A stretch of 29,823 nt of DNA, taken from an uncultured Micromonospora sp. (GTDB taxonomy: Bacteria > Actinomycetota > Actinomycetes > Mycobacteriales > Micromonosporaceae). Positions 21,098 through 28,606 of this stretch are shown here, piece by piece (positions within the stretch are counted from its first letter, which is position 1; the number at the start of each line of letters is the position of its first letter). The translations under genes were made by a program, and so were the position numbers. Location of the stretch: positions 1 to 29,823 of the forward strand of contig CALGAM010000162.1 of the NCBI GenBank assembly GCA_937951935.1. The letters are read 5' to 3'. Under the pieces are notes generated by a model. The model did no database searches and was not told the DNA's origin. It saw nothing but the letters and a program-made list of their open reading frames with translations.

Positions 21098-22206
21098 TGG
21101 GCGGCATCTCACGGGGGCAGGCGCTGGTCGTCACGACCCTCGTCACCGCCATGGTCCTCGGCGCCGCGTACCTGCTCGGCCACAGTCTGGGCAGCTCCGT
21201 GGGGCCGGCCCGGCCCGGGGCGGCGGCGCGGGACCGGGCCGGCACCGGCGCGACGGACCCGGACGAGGGCGGTCCGGCCCGCGACGGCGGCACGGAGCAC
21301 GGCGGAGGGCCGGCGTCCGGCACCGCCACCGAGCCCGTACCGGCCCCCGGCGACGGGCTCCGCCCCGGCACCGCCGCGCCGCGCACGGACCCGTCGTTCC
21401 CGTCGCTCTCGTCGGCGCCCACGCCCGCCACCCCGCCACCGACCAAACCCGGCGCCGACGACCGCACTCCGGGCCCCACGTACGGCGGTCCACTTCCGCC
21501 GGACCCGAACGGGCCGCACGGCGCCCGGCTCACCACCGGCTCGTCGGCGGTGGCGCTCACCTTCGACGACGGCCCGGACCCCCGGTTCACCCCGCAGATC
21601 CTCGCCCTGCTGCGTGAGTTCGGGGTCACGGCGACCTTCTGCGTGGTCGGCGAGAACGCGCGGGCGCACCCGGAGCTGATCCGGGCGATCGTCGCCGACG
21701 GCCACACCCTGTGCAACCACTCCTGGTCCCACGACGTCGAGCTGGGCGAGCGCCCGTACGCCGAGATCGTGGCCGACCTGGCCCGGACCGGCGAGGCGAT
21801 CCGGGCGGCGGTACCGGGGGCGACCGTGAGCTACTACCGGCAGCCCGGCGGGAAGTGGACCGAGTCGGTGGCGACGGCGGCGCGGCAACTCGGCATGACG
21901 CCGCTGCACTGGGCGGTGGACCCGCAGGACTGGACCCGGCCCGGCGCCGGCACCGTCGCCGCGTCGGTCACCGCGAACGTCTTCCCCGGCGCCGTCGTGC
22001 TGCTACACGACGCGGGCGGCGACCGCCAGGACACGGTGGACGCGCTCTATCCGATCCTCGTCAGCCTGGACCGGCGCTACGAGCTGATCGCCCTGCCGAC
22101 CGGTGCGGGGCACCCCGCCACGGGCGTTGCCGCCGGCACCGGCGCGGCCCCCGGTCGGCACGGGCGGGCGCGGGCCGATGCCGGCCAGGCTACGGTGGGA
22201 CGGTGA
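21097..22206 (+). CDS. Membrane-anchored polysaccharide deacetylase (NodB homology)
   Basis: 369 residues. A signal-anchor helix (ALVVTTLVTAMVLGAAYLLG, 9-28) is followed by a long Pro/Gly/Thr-rich spacer to about 145. The carbohydrate esterase 4 domain then spans 150-335: motif 1 TFDDGPDP (D157 catalytic base, D158 metal ligand), motif 2 HSWSH (H208, H212 metal ligands), motif 3 RQPGGKW (R248), motif 4 DPQDW and motif 5 LLHD (H304). All catalytic groups are present. It probably removes N-acetyl from peptidoglycan or another cell-surface glycan; substrate is not deducible. The start is ATG 21097, coupled to the uORF. Its stop overlaps the mshD GTG (GTGA). The last about 35 residues are low-complexity. 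Confidence 0.9.
   Translation: MGGISRGQALVVTTLVTAMVLGAAYLLGHSLGSSVGPARPGAAARDRAGTGATDPDEGGPARDGGTEHGGGPASGTATEPVPAPGDGLRPGTAAPRTDPSFPSLSSAPTPATPPPTKPGADDRTPGPTYGGPLPPDPNGPHGARLTTGSSAVALTFDDGPDPRFTPQILALLREFGVTATFCVVGENARAHPELIRAIVADGHTLCNHSWSHDVELGERPYAEIVADLARTGEAIRAAVPGATVSYYRQPGGKWTESVATAARQLGMTPLHWAVDPQDWTRPGAGTVAASVTANVFPGAVVLLHDAGGDRQDTVDALYPILVSLDRRYELIALPTGAGHPATGVAAGTGAAPGRHGRARADAGQATVGR
22191..22196 (+). promoter_or_regulatory. Leaderless -10 element of mshD, inside the deacetylase gene
   Basis: TACGGT, then GGGACG, then GTG 22203: a 6-nt spacer. It lies within the last codons of the deacetylase gene, so mshD can be transcribed independently. Confidence 0.55.
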
Positions 22207-23165
22207 GCAGCGGGACTTCGGCGGGGCAGCGGATCAGCCGGCTGGACGTACTCGGCCCGGACGAGGTGGCGGCGGTGCTCGAGCTCGCCGCCGCGGCCGG
22301 CGCCGCCGACGGTGCGGACCCGCTCGACGAACACGTCACGCTCCGGCTCCGGCACCCCGTGGCGGGTGCCGTCCACCTGCTCGCCCGGCAACCGGACGGG
22401 TCACCCGTCGGGTACGCGTACCTGGAACCCGGCGAGACCGCCGGCGAGTACTCCGCCGGGCTCGTCGTACACCCGGGGCACCGGCGGCGGGGCCTGGGCC
22501 GGGCCCTGGTCGAGGTGATGCGGGCGGCGGCCACGGACGACAACCGCCTCCTGGTCTGGGCGCACGGTGACCACCCGTCCGCCGCCGCGCTCGCTCTCGA
22601 CCTGGGCTTCGCGCGGGCCCGGGTGCTCTGGCAGCTCCGCCGGTCGCTGCGGGGGCCGCTGGCCGAGCCACGGCTGCCCGACGGGGTGTCGCTGCGGGCC
22701 TTCCGGCCCGGCGCCGACGACGAGGCCTGGCTGCGGCTCAACCGGCGGGCCTTCGCCGACCATCCCGAGCAGGGCCGCTGGGACGACGCCGACCTGCGGA
22801 TGCGCCTCGCCGAACCGTGGTTCGACCCGGCCGGTTTCCTGCTCGCCGTCGAGGACGCGACCGGGCGGATGCTCGGTTTCCACTGGACGAAGGTGCACCG
22901 CCACGACGCGGGCGGAGAGTCCGGCCCGGCCGAACCGATGGGCGAGGTGTACGTCCTCGGTGTCGATCCGGACGCCCAGGGCCTCGGCCTGGGCAGGGCG
23001 CTCGCCCTCGCCGGACTGCACCACCTGCGTGCCGCCGGACTGGCCCGGGTGATGTTGTACGTCGACGAGTCGAACACCGCGGCGGTCGCGCTCTACACCC
23101 GGCTCGGCTTCGCCAACTGGGTACGGCACGTGCAGTACCGCTGGCCGGCCACGCCGAACCGGTGA
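22203..23165 (+). CDS. mshD: Mycothiol synthase MshD (tandem GNAT acetyltransferase)
   Basis: 320 residues. The N-terminal GNAT domain has the acetyl-CoA loop in LVVHPGHRRRGLGRAL (88-102) and WAHGDHPSAAALALDLGF. The C-terminal GNAT domain has LRLNRRAFADHPEQGRW, VYVLGVDPDAQGLGLGRAL (249-267) and DESNTAAVALYTRLGF. The order of the two GNAT domains and the HPEQGRW motif are those of MshD, which acetylates Cys-GlcN-Ins with acetyl-CoA in the last step of mycothiol synthesis. The N-terminal copy, as usual, keeps a weaker catalytic pattern. GTG 22203 is favoured by the leaderless promoter and overlaps the deacetylase stop. A stem-loop (23196-23217) follows. Confidence 0.93.
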   Translation: MSSGTSAGQRISRLDVLGPDEVAAVLELAAAAGAADGADPLDEHVTLRLRHPVAGAVHLLARQPDGSPVGYAYLEPGETAGEYSAGLVVHPGHRRRGLGRALVEVMRAAATDDNRLLVWAHGDHPSAAALALDLGFARARVLWQLRRSLRGPLAEPRLPDGVSLRAFRPGADDEAWLRLNRRAFADHPEQGRWDDADLRMRLAEPWFDPAGFLLAVEDATGRMLGFHWTKVHRHDAGGESGPAEPMGEVYVLGVDPDAQGLGLGRALALAGLHHLRAAGLARVMLYVDESNTAAVALYTRLGFANWVRHVQYRWPATPNR

Positions 23166-23195
23166 GACCCGGGCCGGGGCACGGTGCCGTCCGGG

Positions 23196-23217
23196 CGTGT
23201 CTCTCCTCTCTGACACG
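23196..23217 (+). terminator. Stem-loop after mshD
   Basis: CGTGTC (23196-23201) pairs with GACACG (23212-23217) around a 10-nt pyrimidine-rich loop. Weak terminator candidate ending mshD before the pst promoter. Confidence 0.35.
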
Positions 23218-23325
23218 ACGGACAGCCACGAACCGCCCAGTGGTCACCTCACACGGCTGGCGGTACCACGGTTCACGGAACGGACATCTCGTACCCAGCA
23301 CCCGGCCACCCAATCGGAAGCCCCT

Positions 23326-23347
23326 GTTCGCCCTCCGTTCACCTGCG
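23326..23347 (+). promoter_or_regulatory. PHO box (PhoP site) upstream of pstS
   Basis: Two 11-bp direct-repeat units start with GTTCGCC (23326) and GTTCACC (23337), matching the actinobacterial PHO-box unit GTTCACC. A further GTTCACG lies at 23271-23277. This predicts activation of pst by PhoP under phosphate limitation. Confidence 0.75.
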
Positions 23348-23374
23348 ACCGGCCAACCGGCTACCCGGCACTTC

Positions 23375-23380
23375 TAGCGT
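23375..23380 (+). promoter_or_regulatory. -10 element of the pst operon
   Basis: TAGCGT lies 28 bp downstream of the PHO box. No consensus -35 is present, as expected of an activator-dependent promoter. The leader to the pstS GTG would be about 70 nt. Confidence 0.5.
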
Positions 23381-23458
23381 CCCTGTCAGCCGGCCACCAG
23401 CCGGCTCCCGGCAGAGGATTCCGGGTCTTGCTCCGTCGAAGGTGAAGGGACCTTTCAG

Positions 23459-24562
23459 GTGAAGCTCCAGCGGCACGGCACCATTGCCTGCCTCGCTCTG
23501 GCCACGGCGCTGGCGGTCAGCGCGTGCGGCTCGGACAACAACGAGCCCGGCAGCGGAGCGTCGGCCTCCGCGTCCTCCGCCGCCGACTGCGCCACGGGCA
23601 CCATAAACGCGCAGGGTTCGTCCGCGCAGAAGAACGCGATCGACGAGTGGCGCAAGGCGTACCAGCAGCGGTGCGCCGGCTCCACCATCAACTACGAGCC
23701 CACCGGCTCCGGTGCCGGCATCCAGGCCTTCATCGCCGGCACCGCGGACTTCGCCGGCTCGGACTCGGTTCTCAAACCCGAGGAGCAGCCGCAGGCCGAC
23801 GCCAGGTGCCCGGGCGGCGCGGCGATCCACCTGCCGATGGTGATCGGGCCGGTCGCGGTGGCGTACAACGTCAGCGGCGTGGACAACCTGCAGCTCAGGC
23901 CGGCCACCCTCGCGCAGATCTTCGCCGGCAGGATCACCAGGTGGGACGACGCCGCGATCAAGGCGGACAACCCGGGTGTGACGCTGCCGTCGACCGCCAT
24001 CCAGACGGTGCACCGCTCCGACGAGTCGGGCACCACGGACAACTTCACCAGGTTCCTGTCCAGCGCCGCCGCGTCCGACTGGACCTTCGGCAACGCCAAG
24101 GCGTGGAAGGCCCCGGGCGGCACCGGTGCGAAGGGCTCGGACGGCGTGGCCAGCGCGGTCAGGCAGGCCGACGGCGCGATCGGCTACATGGAGTGGTCGT
24201 TCGCCGAGAACAGCGGGCTGAAGATCGCAAAGATCGGCAACGGCGCGGGTGAGTACGCCACGCTGACCGCCGAGTCGGCCGGCAGGGCCATCGCCGGCGC
24301 CCAGGTGATCGGCCAGGGCAACGACCTGAAGATGGCGCTGGACTACAACACCAGGGAGCCCGGGGCCTACCCGATCGTGCTGGTGACGTACGAGATCGTC
24401 TGCAGCAGGGGCCTCCCGGCCGACAGGCTGGCGCTGGTCAGGGGCTTCCTGGGTTACGCGGCCAGCGTCGAGGGCCAGGCGTCGCTGACCGAGCTGGGCT
24501 ACGCCCCGCTGCCGGAGTCGGTCCGGAGCAGGGTCGAGTCCGCCATCCAGGCGATGGCCTGA
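23459..24562 (+). CDS. pstS: PstS, phosphate ABC transporter substrate-binding lipoprotein
   Basis: 367 residues. A lipoprotein signal ends in the lipobox AVSAC with C23 as the lipid-carrying residue. A Ser/Ala-rich linker and the PBP-like domain follow: INAQGSSAQKNAIDEWRKAYQ, INYEPTGSGAGIQAFIAGTADFAGSDS, PMVIGPVAVAYNV, TLAQIFAGRITRWDDAAIKADNP, HRSDESGTTDNFTRFLS and GAIGYMEWSFAE. The phosphate loops (SGAG, TADFAGSD, RSDESGTT) are intact. It captures phosphate outside the membrane for PstCA. Codon use is odd: 12 of 17 arginines are AGG, each after a codon ending in C, whereas most nearby genes mainly use CGG or CGC. It is the first gene of pstSCAB, behind a PHO box. Confidence 0.97.
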   Translation: MKLQRHGTIACLALATALAVSACGSDNNEPGSGASASASSAADCATGTINAQGSSAQKNAIDEWRKAYQQRCAGSTINYEPTGSGAGIQAFIAGTADFAGSDSVLKPEEQPQADARCPGGAAIHLPMVIGPVAVAYNVSGVDNLQLRPATLAQIFAGRITRWDDAAIKADNPGVTLPSTAIQTVHRSDESGTTDNFTRFLSSAAASDWTFGNAKAWKAPGGTGAKGSDGVASAVRQADGAIGYMEWSFAENSGLKIAKIGNGAGEYATLTAESAGRAIAGAQVIGQGNDLKMALDYNTREPGAYPIVLVTYEIVCSRGLPADRLALVRGFLGYAASVEGQASLTELGYAPLPESVRSRVESAIQAMA

Positions 24563-24634
24563 GCGGCGTCGCCGCTCACCACCAGCGATCGAACGATCAT
24601 CGCCACACCTGTCGTCAACGGAGCGAGCGAGCAG

Positions 24635-25762
24635 ATGGGCGACATCCCACACCGCTCGGCCGACGCCGGCACCGGCGGACCCCACGTGACCCCCGGTCAC
24701 GCCCGGTCCGCCGGTGCCGCGCTGTCGGTCGACCCACCAGTGACACCCCTGGACCGCACTCCGGACGGAGCCGGCGGCCACACCGACGACCTCGATCCGG
24801 GCGCCGGTGCGCTCGGCGGCGGGGCGCTGCCCCGGCGACGTGCCCTCGACGCGGAGCGGGTCTTCCAGGGCTTCACCATGGCCGCCGGCATGGCCGTGCT
24901 CGGCGTCATCGTGGCGATCGCGATCTTCCTGGTCGCCAGGGCGGTGCCGGCGCTGAACGCCAACACCGCGAACTTCTTCACGTACCAGGGCTGGTTGCCC
25001 AACGAGTCGGAGCCGAGGTTCGGCATCGGCGCGCTGGCCTTCGGCACGCTCCTCACCTCCTTCCTGGCGTTGCTGATGGCCGTACCGGTCGCCCTCGGTG
25101 TCGCGCTCTACCTCTCCCACTACGCGCCCAGGCGGGTCGGCACCGTCCTCGGATTCCTGGTCGACCTGCTCGCCGCCGTGCCGAGCGTGGTCTTCGGGCT
25201 CTGGGGGCGCGACTACCTCTACGGACCGGTACGGGACCTCTCCGTCTGGCTGAACACGTACCTCGGCTGGATCCCGATCTTCGGCGGGGACGGCCCGTTC
25301 GGCCGGTCGATCCTGCTCGGCTCGCTGGTCCTCGCGATCATGGTGCTGCCGATCATCACCTCGCTCTCCCGCGAGGTCTTCCTGCAGACCCCGACGGCCA
25401 ACGAGGAGGCCGCCCTGGCCCTCGGCGCCACCAGGTGGGAGATGATCCGCATCGCGGTGCTGCCGTACGGGCGGCCCGGCATCATCGGCGCCACCATGCT
25501 CGGCCTCGGCCGGGCGCTCGGCGAGACGATCGCGCTGGCGATGACCCTCGGCATCGTCTCCACCATCTCGATCAACATCATCGAGAACGGCGGCAACACC
25601 GTCGCCGCCAACATCGCCAACGCCTTCGGCGAGGCGAACGACGTCGGACGGGGCGCGCTGATCGCCTCCGGCCTGGTGCTCTTCGCCATAACGCTGGTCG
25701 TCAACATGACCGCGCGGGCGATCATCCACCGGCGCCGGGAGTTCACGGAGACGGCGGCATGA
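24635..25762 (+). CDS. pstC: PstC, phosphate ABC transporter permease
   Basis: 375 residues. A long low-complexity cytoplasmic N-terminus (about 1-75), then six TM helices with the permease pattern: FTMAAGMAVLGVIVAIAIFLVARAV in part, IGALAFGTLLTSFLALLMAVPVALGVAL, VLGFLVDLLAAVPSVVFGLW, SILLGSLVLAIMVLPIIT, and the EAA loop EEAALALGATRWEMIRIAVLPYGRPGI, followed by GLGRALGETIALAMTLGI. The EAA motif docks on PstB. It starts with ATG 24635, 72 nt after pstS, with only a weak GGAG. The gene shares some AGG arginines (ARA, EPRF, APRR, ATRW). Its TGA overlaps the pstA ATG by 4 nt. Confidence 0.96.
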   Translation: MGDIPHRSADAGTGGPHVTPGHARSAGAALSVDPPVTPLDRTPDGAGGHTDDLDPGAGALGGGALPRRRALDAERVFQGFTMAAGMAVLGVIVAIAIFLVARAVPALNANTANFFTYQGWLPNESEPRFGIGALAFGTLLTSFLALLMAVPVALGVALYLSHYAPRRVGTVLGFLVDLLAAVPSVVFGLWGRDYLYGPVRDLSVWLNTYLGWIPIFGGDGPFGRSILLGSLVLAIMVLPIITSLSREVFLQTPTANEEAALALGATRWEMIRIAVLPYGRPGIIGATMLGLGRALGETIALAMTLGIVSTISINIIENGGNTVAANIANAFGEANDVGRGALIASGLVLFAITLVVNMTARAIIHRRREFTETAA

Positions 25763-26841
25763 CCGTGACGAGCACACCTCCGGTCGCCCCGGGGCGGAAT
25801 CCACAGCTGCGGGCCCGCCGGCTGCCGGTGGTGGCCCCGGTCGGGATCGCGGTGGCGGCGGTGGCCGTCGCCGCCGTCCTCGTCCACGGCACCGGGATCG
25901 GCGGCGCCGCCCTGGTGGTGGCGCTCGCCGTGCTCCTTCACCTGGTCGGGCTCTACGCGGCGAGCAGCGCCGTCGAGGGGCGGCGGCGGGCGCGCGACCG
26001 CACCTGGAGTGCGCTGATCCACTCCGCCTCCGTGCTGGCCCTGCTACCGCTGGCCTCGGTGGTGTGGACCCTGGTCAGCAACGGCCTCGACCGGATGGAC
26101 CGCAACTTCTTCCTGACCTCGATGAACAACATCGGGGCCCGGGACCCGCACGGGGGCGCCTACCACGCCATCGTCGGCACCCTGGAGCAGGTCGGGATCG
26201 CCACGCTGATCACGGTGCCGGTCGGCATCGCCTGCGCCATCTACGTCGTCGAGTACGGCCGGGGAGGCCTCACGCAGCTCATCCGGTTCTTCGTCGACGT
26301 GATGACCGGCATACCGTCCATCGTGGCCGGCCTCTTCGTGCTCGCCTTCTGGATCCTGATCGTCTCGCCGTACCTCAACGACGGTCGGCCCGGCTACTCC
26401 GGCTTCGCCGCCTCACTGGCGCTGAGCGTGCTGATGCTGCCGACCATCGTCCGCTCCACCGAGGAGATGCTCCGGCTGGTCCCCGCGTCGCTGCGCGAGG
26501 GGGCGTACGCCCTCGGCGTGGCGAGGTGGAAGACGATCCTGCGGATCGTCCTGCCCACCGCCGCCCCCGGCATCGTCACCGGCGTGATGCTCGCCGTCGC
26601 CCGCGCGGCCGGGGAGACCGCGCCGGTGCTGCTGGTGGCCGGCGGTGGCGCGGCGATCAACCTCAACCCGTTCGAGAACAACCAGTCGTCGCTGGCGCTC
26701 TTCGTGTACCAGCAGGCCGGGGACGCGTCACGGTACGCCCCGGCCCGGGCCTGGGCGGCGGCGCTCACCCTCGTCGCCCTCGTCCTCGTCCTGACGATCA
26801 CGGCGAAGCTCCTGGCCCGCCGTAACCGGTTCGGCCGCTGA
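25759..26841 (+). CDS. pstA: PstA, phosphate ABC transporter permease
   Basis: 360 residues from ATG 25759, overlapping the pstC stop (ATGA), so coupled. Two N-terminal hydrophobic segments (VGIAVAAVAVAAVLVHG, LVVALAVLLHLVGLYAAS) precede the core permease: SALIHSASVLALLPLASVVWTLVS, AIVGTLEQVGIATLITVPVGIACAIYVVEYG, FVDVMTGIPSIVAGLFVLAFWIL, SLALSVLMLPTIVRSTEEMLRLVP, EAA loop REGAYALGVARWKTILRIVLPTAAPGI, then GVMLAVARAAGETAPVLLVAG. With PstC it forms the membrane channel for phosphate. It is followed 17 nt later by pstB with a good ribosome site. Confidence 0.96.
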   Translation: MTVTSTPPVAPGRNPQLRARRLPVVAPVGIAVAAVAVAAVLVHGTGIGGAALVVALAVLLHLVGLYAASSAVEGRRRARDRTWSALIHSASVLALLPLASVVWTLVSNGLDRMDRNFFLTSMNNIGARDPHGGAYHAIVGTLEQVGIATLITVPVGIACAIYVVEYGRGGLTQLIRFFVDVMTGIPSIVAGLFVLAFWILIVSPYLNDGRPGYSGFAASLALSVLMLPTIVRSTEEMLRLVPASLREGAYALGVARWKTILRIVLPTAAPGIVTGVMLAVARAAGETAPVLLVAGGGAAINLNPFENNQSSLALFVYQQAGDASRYAPARAWAAALTLVALVLVLTITAKLLARRNRFGR

Positions 26842-26858
26842 CCGGAGGAGGAACCCAC

Positions 26859-27635
26859 ATGGCCACGCGCATCGAGGCCACCAACGTCACCGCGTACTAC
26901 GGCTCGTTCAAGGCGATCGAGAACATCACCCTCACCGTCGAGCCGAAGACCGTCACCGCGCTGATCGGCCCCTCCGGCTGCGGCAAGTCGACCTTCCTCC
27001 GCTCCATCAACCGGATGCACGAGGTGGTGCCGGGAGCCCGGGTCGACGGCCGGCTGACCATCGACGGCCAGGACATCTACGCCAGGGACGTGGACGTGAC
27101 CGCGGTCCGCCGGATGATCGGGATGGTCTTCCAACGGCCCAACCCGTTCCCCACCATGTCGATCTTCGAGAACGTGGTCGCGGGACTGCGGCTCAACGGC
27201 GTACGCAGGAGGTCGGTGCTGGAGGAGGCGGCCGAGCGGGCACTGCGCGCGGCGAACCTGTGGGACGAGGTCAAGGACCGCCTCGGCAAGCCCGGCGCGG
27301 GGCTGAGCGGCGGCCAGCAGCAGCGGCTCTGCATCGCCCGGACCATCGCGGTCGAGCCGCAGGTCGTGCTGATGGACGAGCCCTGTTCGGCGTTGGACCC
27401 GATCTCCACACTGGCGATCGAGGACCTGATGTTCAGGCTGAAGGACCGTTACACGATCATCATCGTGACCCACAACATGCAGCAGGCGGCCCGGGTCTCC
27501 GACCGGACGGCGTTCTTCTCGATCGAGCGCACCGGCGAACCCGGCAGGCTCGTCGAGTACGACGACACCCAGAAGATCTTCAGCAACCCGCGCGAGAAGA
27601 GGACCGAGGACTACATCACCGGCCGTTTCGGCTGA
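26859..27635 (+). CDS. pstB: PstB, phosphate ABC transporter ATPase
   Basis: 258 residues. Walker A GPSGCGKST (37-45), Q-loop FQRPNPFP (Q92), signature LSGGQQQR (149-156), Walker B VVLMDEP (169-175) with CSALDP, and the H-loop VTHNMQQA. This is a full ABC ATPase that powers PstCA. GGAGGAGG lies close before ATG 26859. Some Arg codons are AGG (ARD, V-R-R-R-S, FRL, GRL, KRT), weaker than in pstS. It is the last gene of pstSCAB; no phoU is adjacent downstream. The opposing NUDIX gene ends 83 bp later, and the gap has only weak GGGG/CCCC pairings as terminator candidates. Confidence 0.97.
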   Translation: MATRIEATNVTAYYGSFKAIENITLTVEPKTVTALIGPSGCGKSTFLRSINRMHEVVPGARVDGRLTIDGQDIYARDVDVTAVRRMIGMVFQRPNPFPTMSIFENVVAGLRLNGVRRRSVLEEAAERALRAANLWDEVKDRLGKPGAGLSGGQQQRLCIARTIAVEPQVVLMDEPCSALDPISTLAIEDLMFRLKDRYTIIIVTHNMQQAARVSDRTAFFSIERTGEPGRLVEYDDTQKIFSNPREKRTEDYITGRFG

Positions 27636-27718
27636 GGCACGCGGCAGGGGTCCTCCCCCGCGCCGCGCGCGCCGAGGGGTTCCCCGCACGCCACACGCGG
27701 CCCGTGGCCCCGGACGGC

Positions 27719-28564
27719 TCAGTCCAGGGCGAGCCGCTCCACGCCGTCGGGGCCCCGCCGCAGCCTCGGCCGCAGCGGCCGGGCCGGGTCGCGGTCGGCC
27801 GCCGCGGCCGGCAGCCCGGCCAGGTCGGCGCAGGCGGCGAGCTCGGCCAGGGTGACCCGGGTCGGCGGGAGCATACGCAGCTCCCCCGTGTCCGCCCGCC
27901 GCACCGCGTCCGCCGGGGACACCCACATCGTGTGGTCGGCCTCGCCGGAGACGTCCCGGGTACGTTGCCCCGGGGGAAGCAGGGCCACGAAGAAGTACGT
28001 GTCGAAGCGACGCGGCTCGAACTCCGGGGTGATCCACCGGCTCCACGGCAGCAGCAGGTCGGAGCGGAGCGTCAGTCGGCGGTCCCGGAGCAGCTCGGCG
28101 AAGCGGATCCGCCGCCGTACCAGCGCCTGCCGGGCCGTCTCCCACTCCGGGCCGCTGACGTCCCCGACCACCGTGTCCGGGTGCGGCCCGGCGAGCAGCA
28201 CCCCGGCCTCCTCGAAGACCTCCCGGACCGCCGCGCAGACCACCGCCTGGGCCTCGCCGGCCGGCAGCCTGAGCCGCTCCCCCCACTCGGCCGGCCCCGG
28301 ACCGGCCCAGTCCAGGTCCGCGGCGGCGTCACCGGGGTCGACGCCGCCGCCGGGAAAGGCGTACATCCCACCGAAGGTCATCGCGGCGGCTCGGCGGATC
28401 AGGTACACCTCGAATCCCGCGTCGGCGGCGGGACGCAGCAGCGGCACGGTCGCGGCCCGGCGCGGCACGGCCGGTGTGCGTCCCTCGGCCTGGAACCGGC
28501 GGGCCTGCGCGACGATGTGTTCCTCGACGGGGAAGTCCAGCTCGGGCGCGGCGAAGTCCGACAT
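27719..28564 (-). CDS. NUDIX hydrolase with an interrupted Nudix box (NUDT19-like)
   Basis: 281 residues from ATG 28564. PGGGVDPGD (71-79) is the front of a Nudix box and REVFEEAGVLL (114-124) the back. They are 40 residues apart instead of 14, with an insertion that contains DLDWAGPGPAEWGERLRLPAGEAQAVVCA (in two parts). This layout is that of long NUDIX proteins such as NUDT19, a CoA pyrophosphatase family. The catalytic REVFEE glutamates are intact. The substrate is probably a CoA or nucleotide diphosphate, but is not proven. The rest has FTPEFEPRRFDTYFF-type strands (as ITPEFEPRRFDTYFFVALL). The mRNA appears leaderless (TACGCT, 6 nt, ATG). It is divergent from the oxidoreductase with 42 bp between the ATGs. 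Confidence 0.88.
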   Translation of the reverse strand: MSDFAAPELDFPVEEHIVAQARRFQAEGRTPAVPRRAATVPLLRPAADAGFEVYLIRRAAAMTFGGMYAFPGGGVDPGDAAADLDWAGPGPAEWGERLRLPAGEAQAVVCAAVREVFEEAGVLLAGPHPDTVVGDVSGPEWETARQALVRRRIRFAELLRDRRLTLRSDLLLPWSRWITPEFEPRRFDTYFFVALLPPGQRTRDVSGEADHTMWVSPADAVRRADTGELRMLPPTRVTLAELAACADLAGLPAAAADRDPARPLRPRLRRGPDGVERLALD

Positions 28565-28570
28565 CCTGCG

Positions 28571-28576
28571 AGCGTA
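28571..28576 (-). promoter_or_regulatory. Leaderless -10 element of the NUDIX gene
   Basis: TACGCT (28576 to 28571), then CGCAGG, then ATG 28564. No -35 is visible. Confidence 0.55.
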
Positions 28577-28594
28577 GTGCGTGGCCGCCTCGAC

Positions 28595-28600
28595 TACGGT
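28595..28600 (+). promoter_or_regulatory. Leaderless -10 element of the oxidoreductase gene
   Basis: TACGGT (28595-28600), then GCCGGC, then ATG 28607. The NUDIX -10 lies 18 bp away on the other strand, so the two promoters face outwards from a 30-bp core. Confidence 0.55.
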
Positions 28601-28606
28601 GCCGGC

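Noticed and set aside
26394..28286. Long minus-strand frame of about 630 codons under pstA/pstB
   Set aside because: Antisense to pstA and pstB, with the composition of a GC-skew shadow. The NUDIX gene is in another frame.
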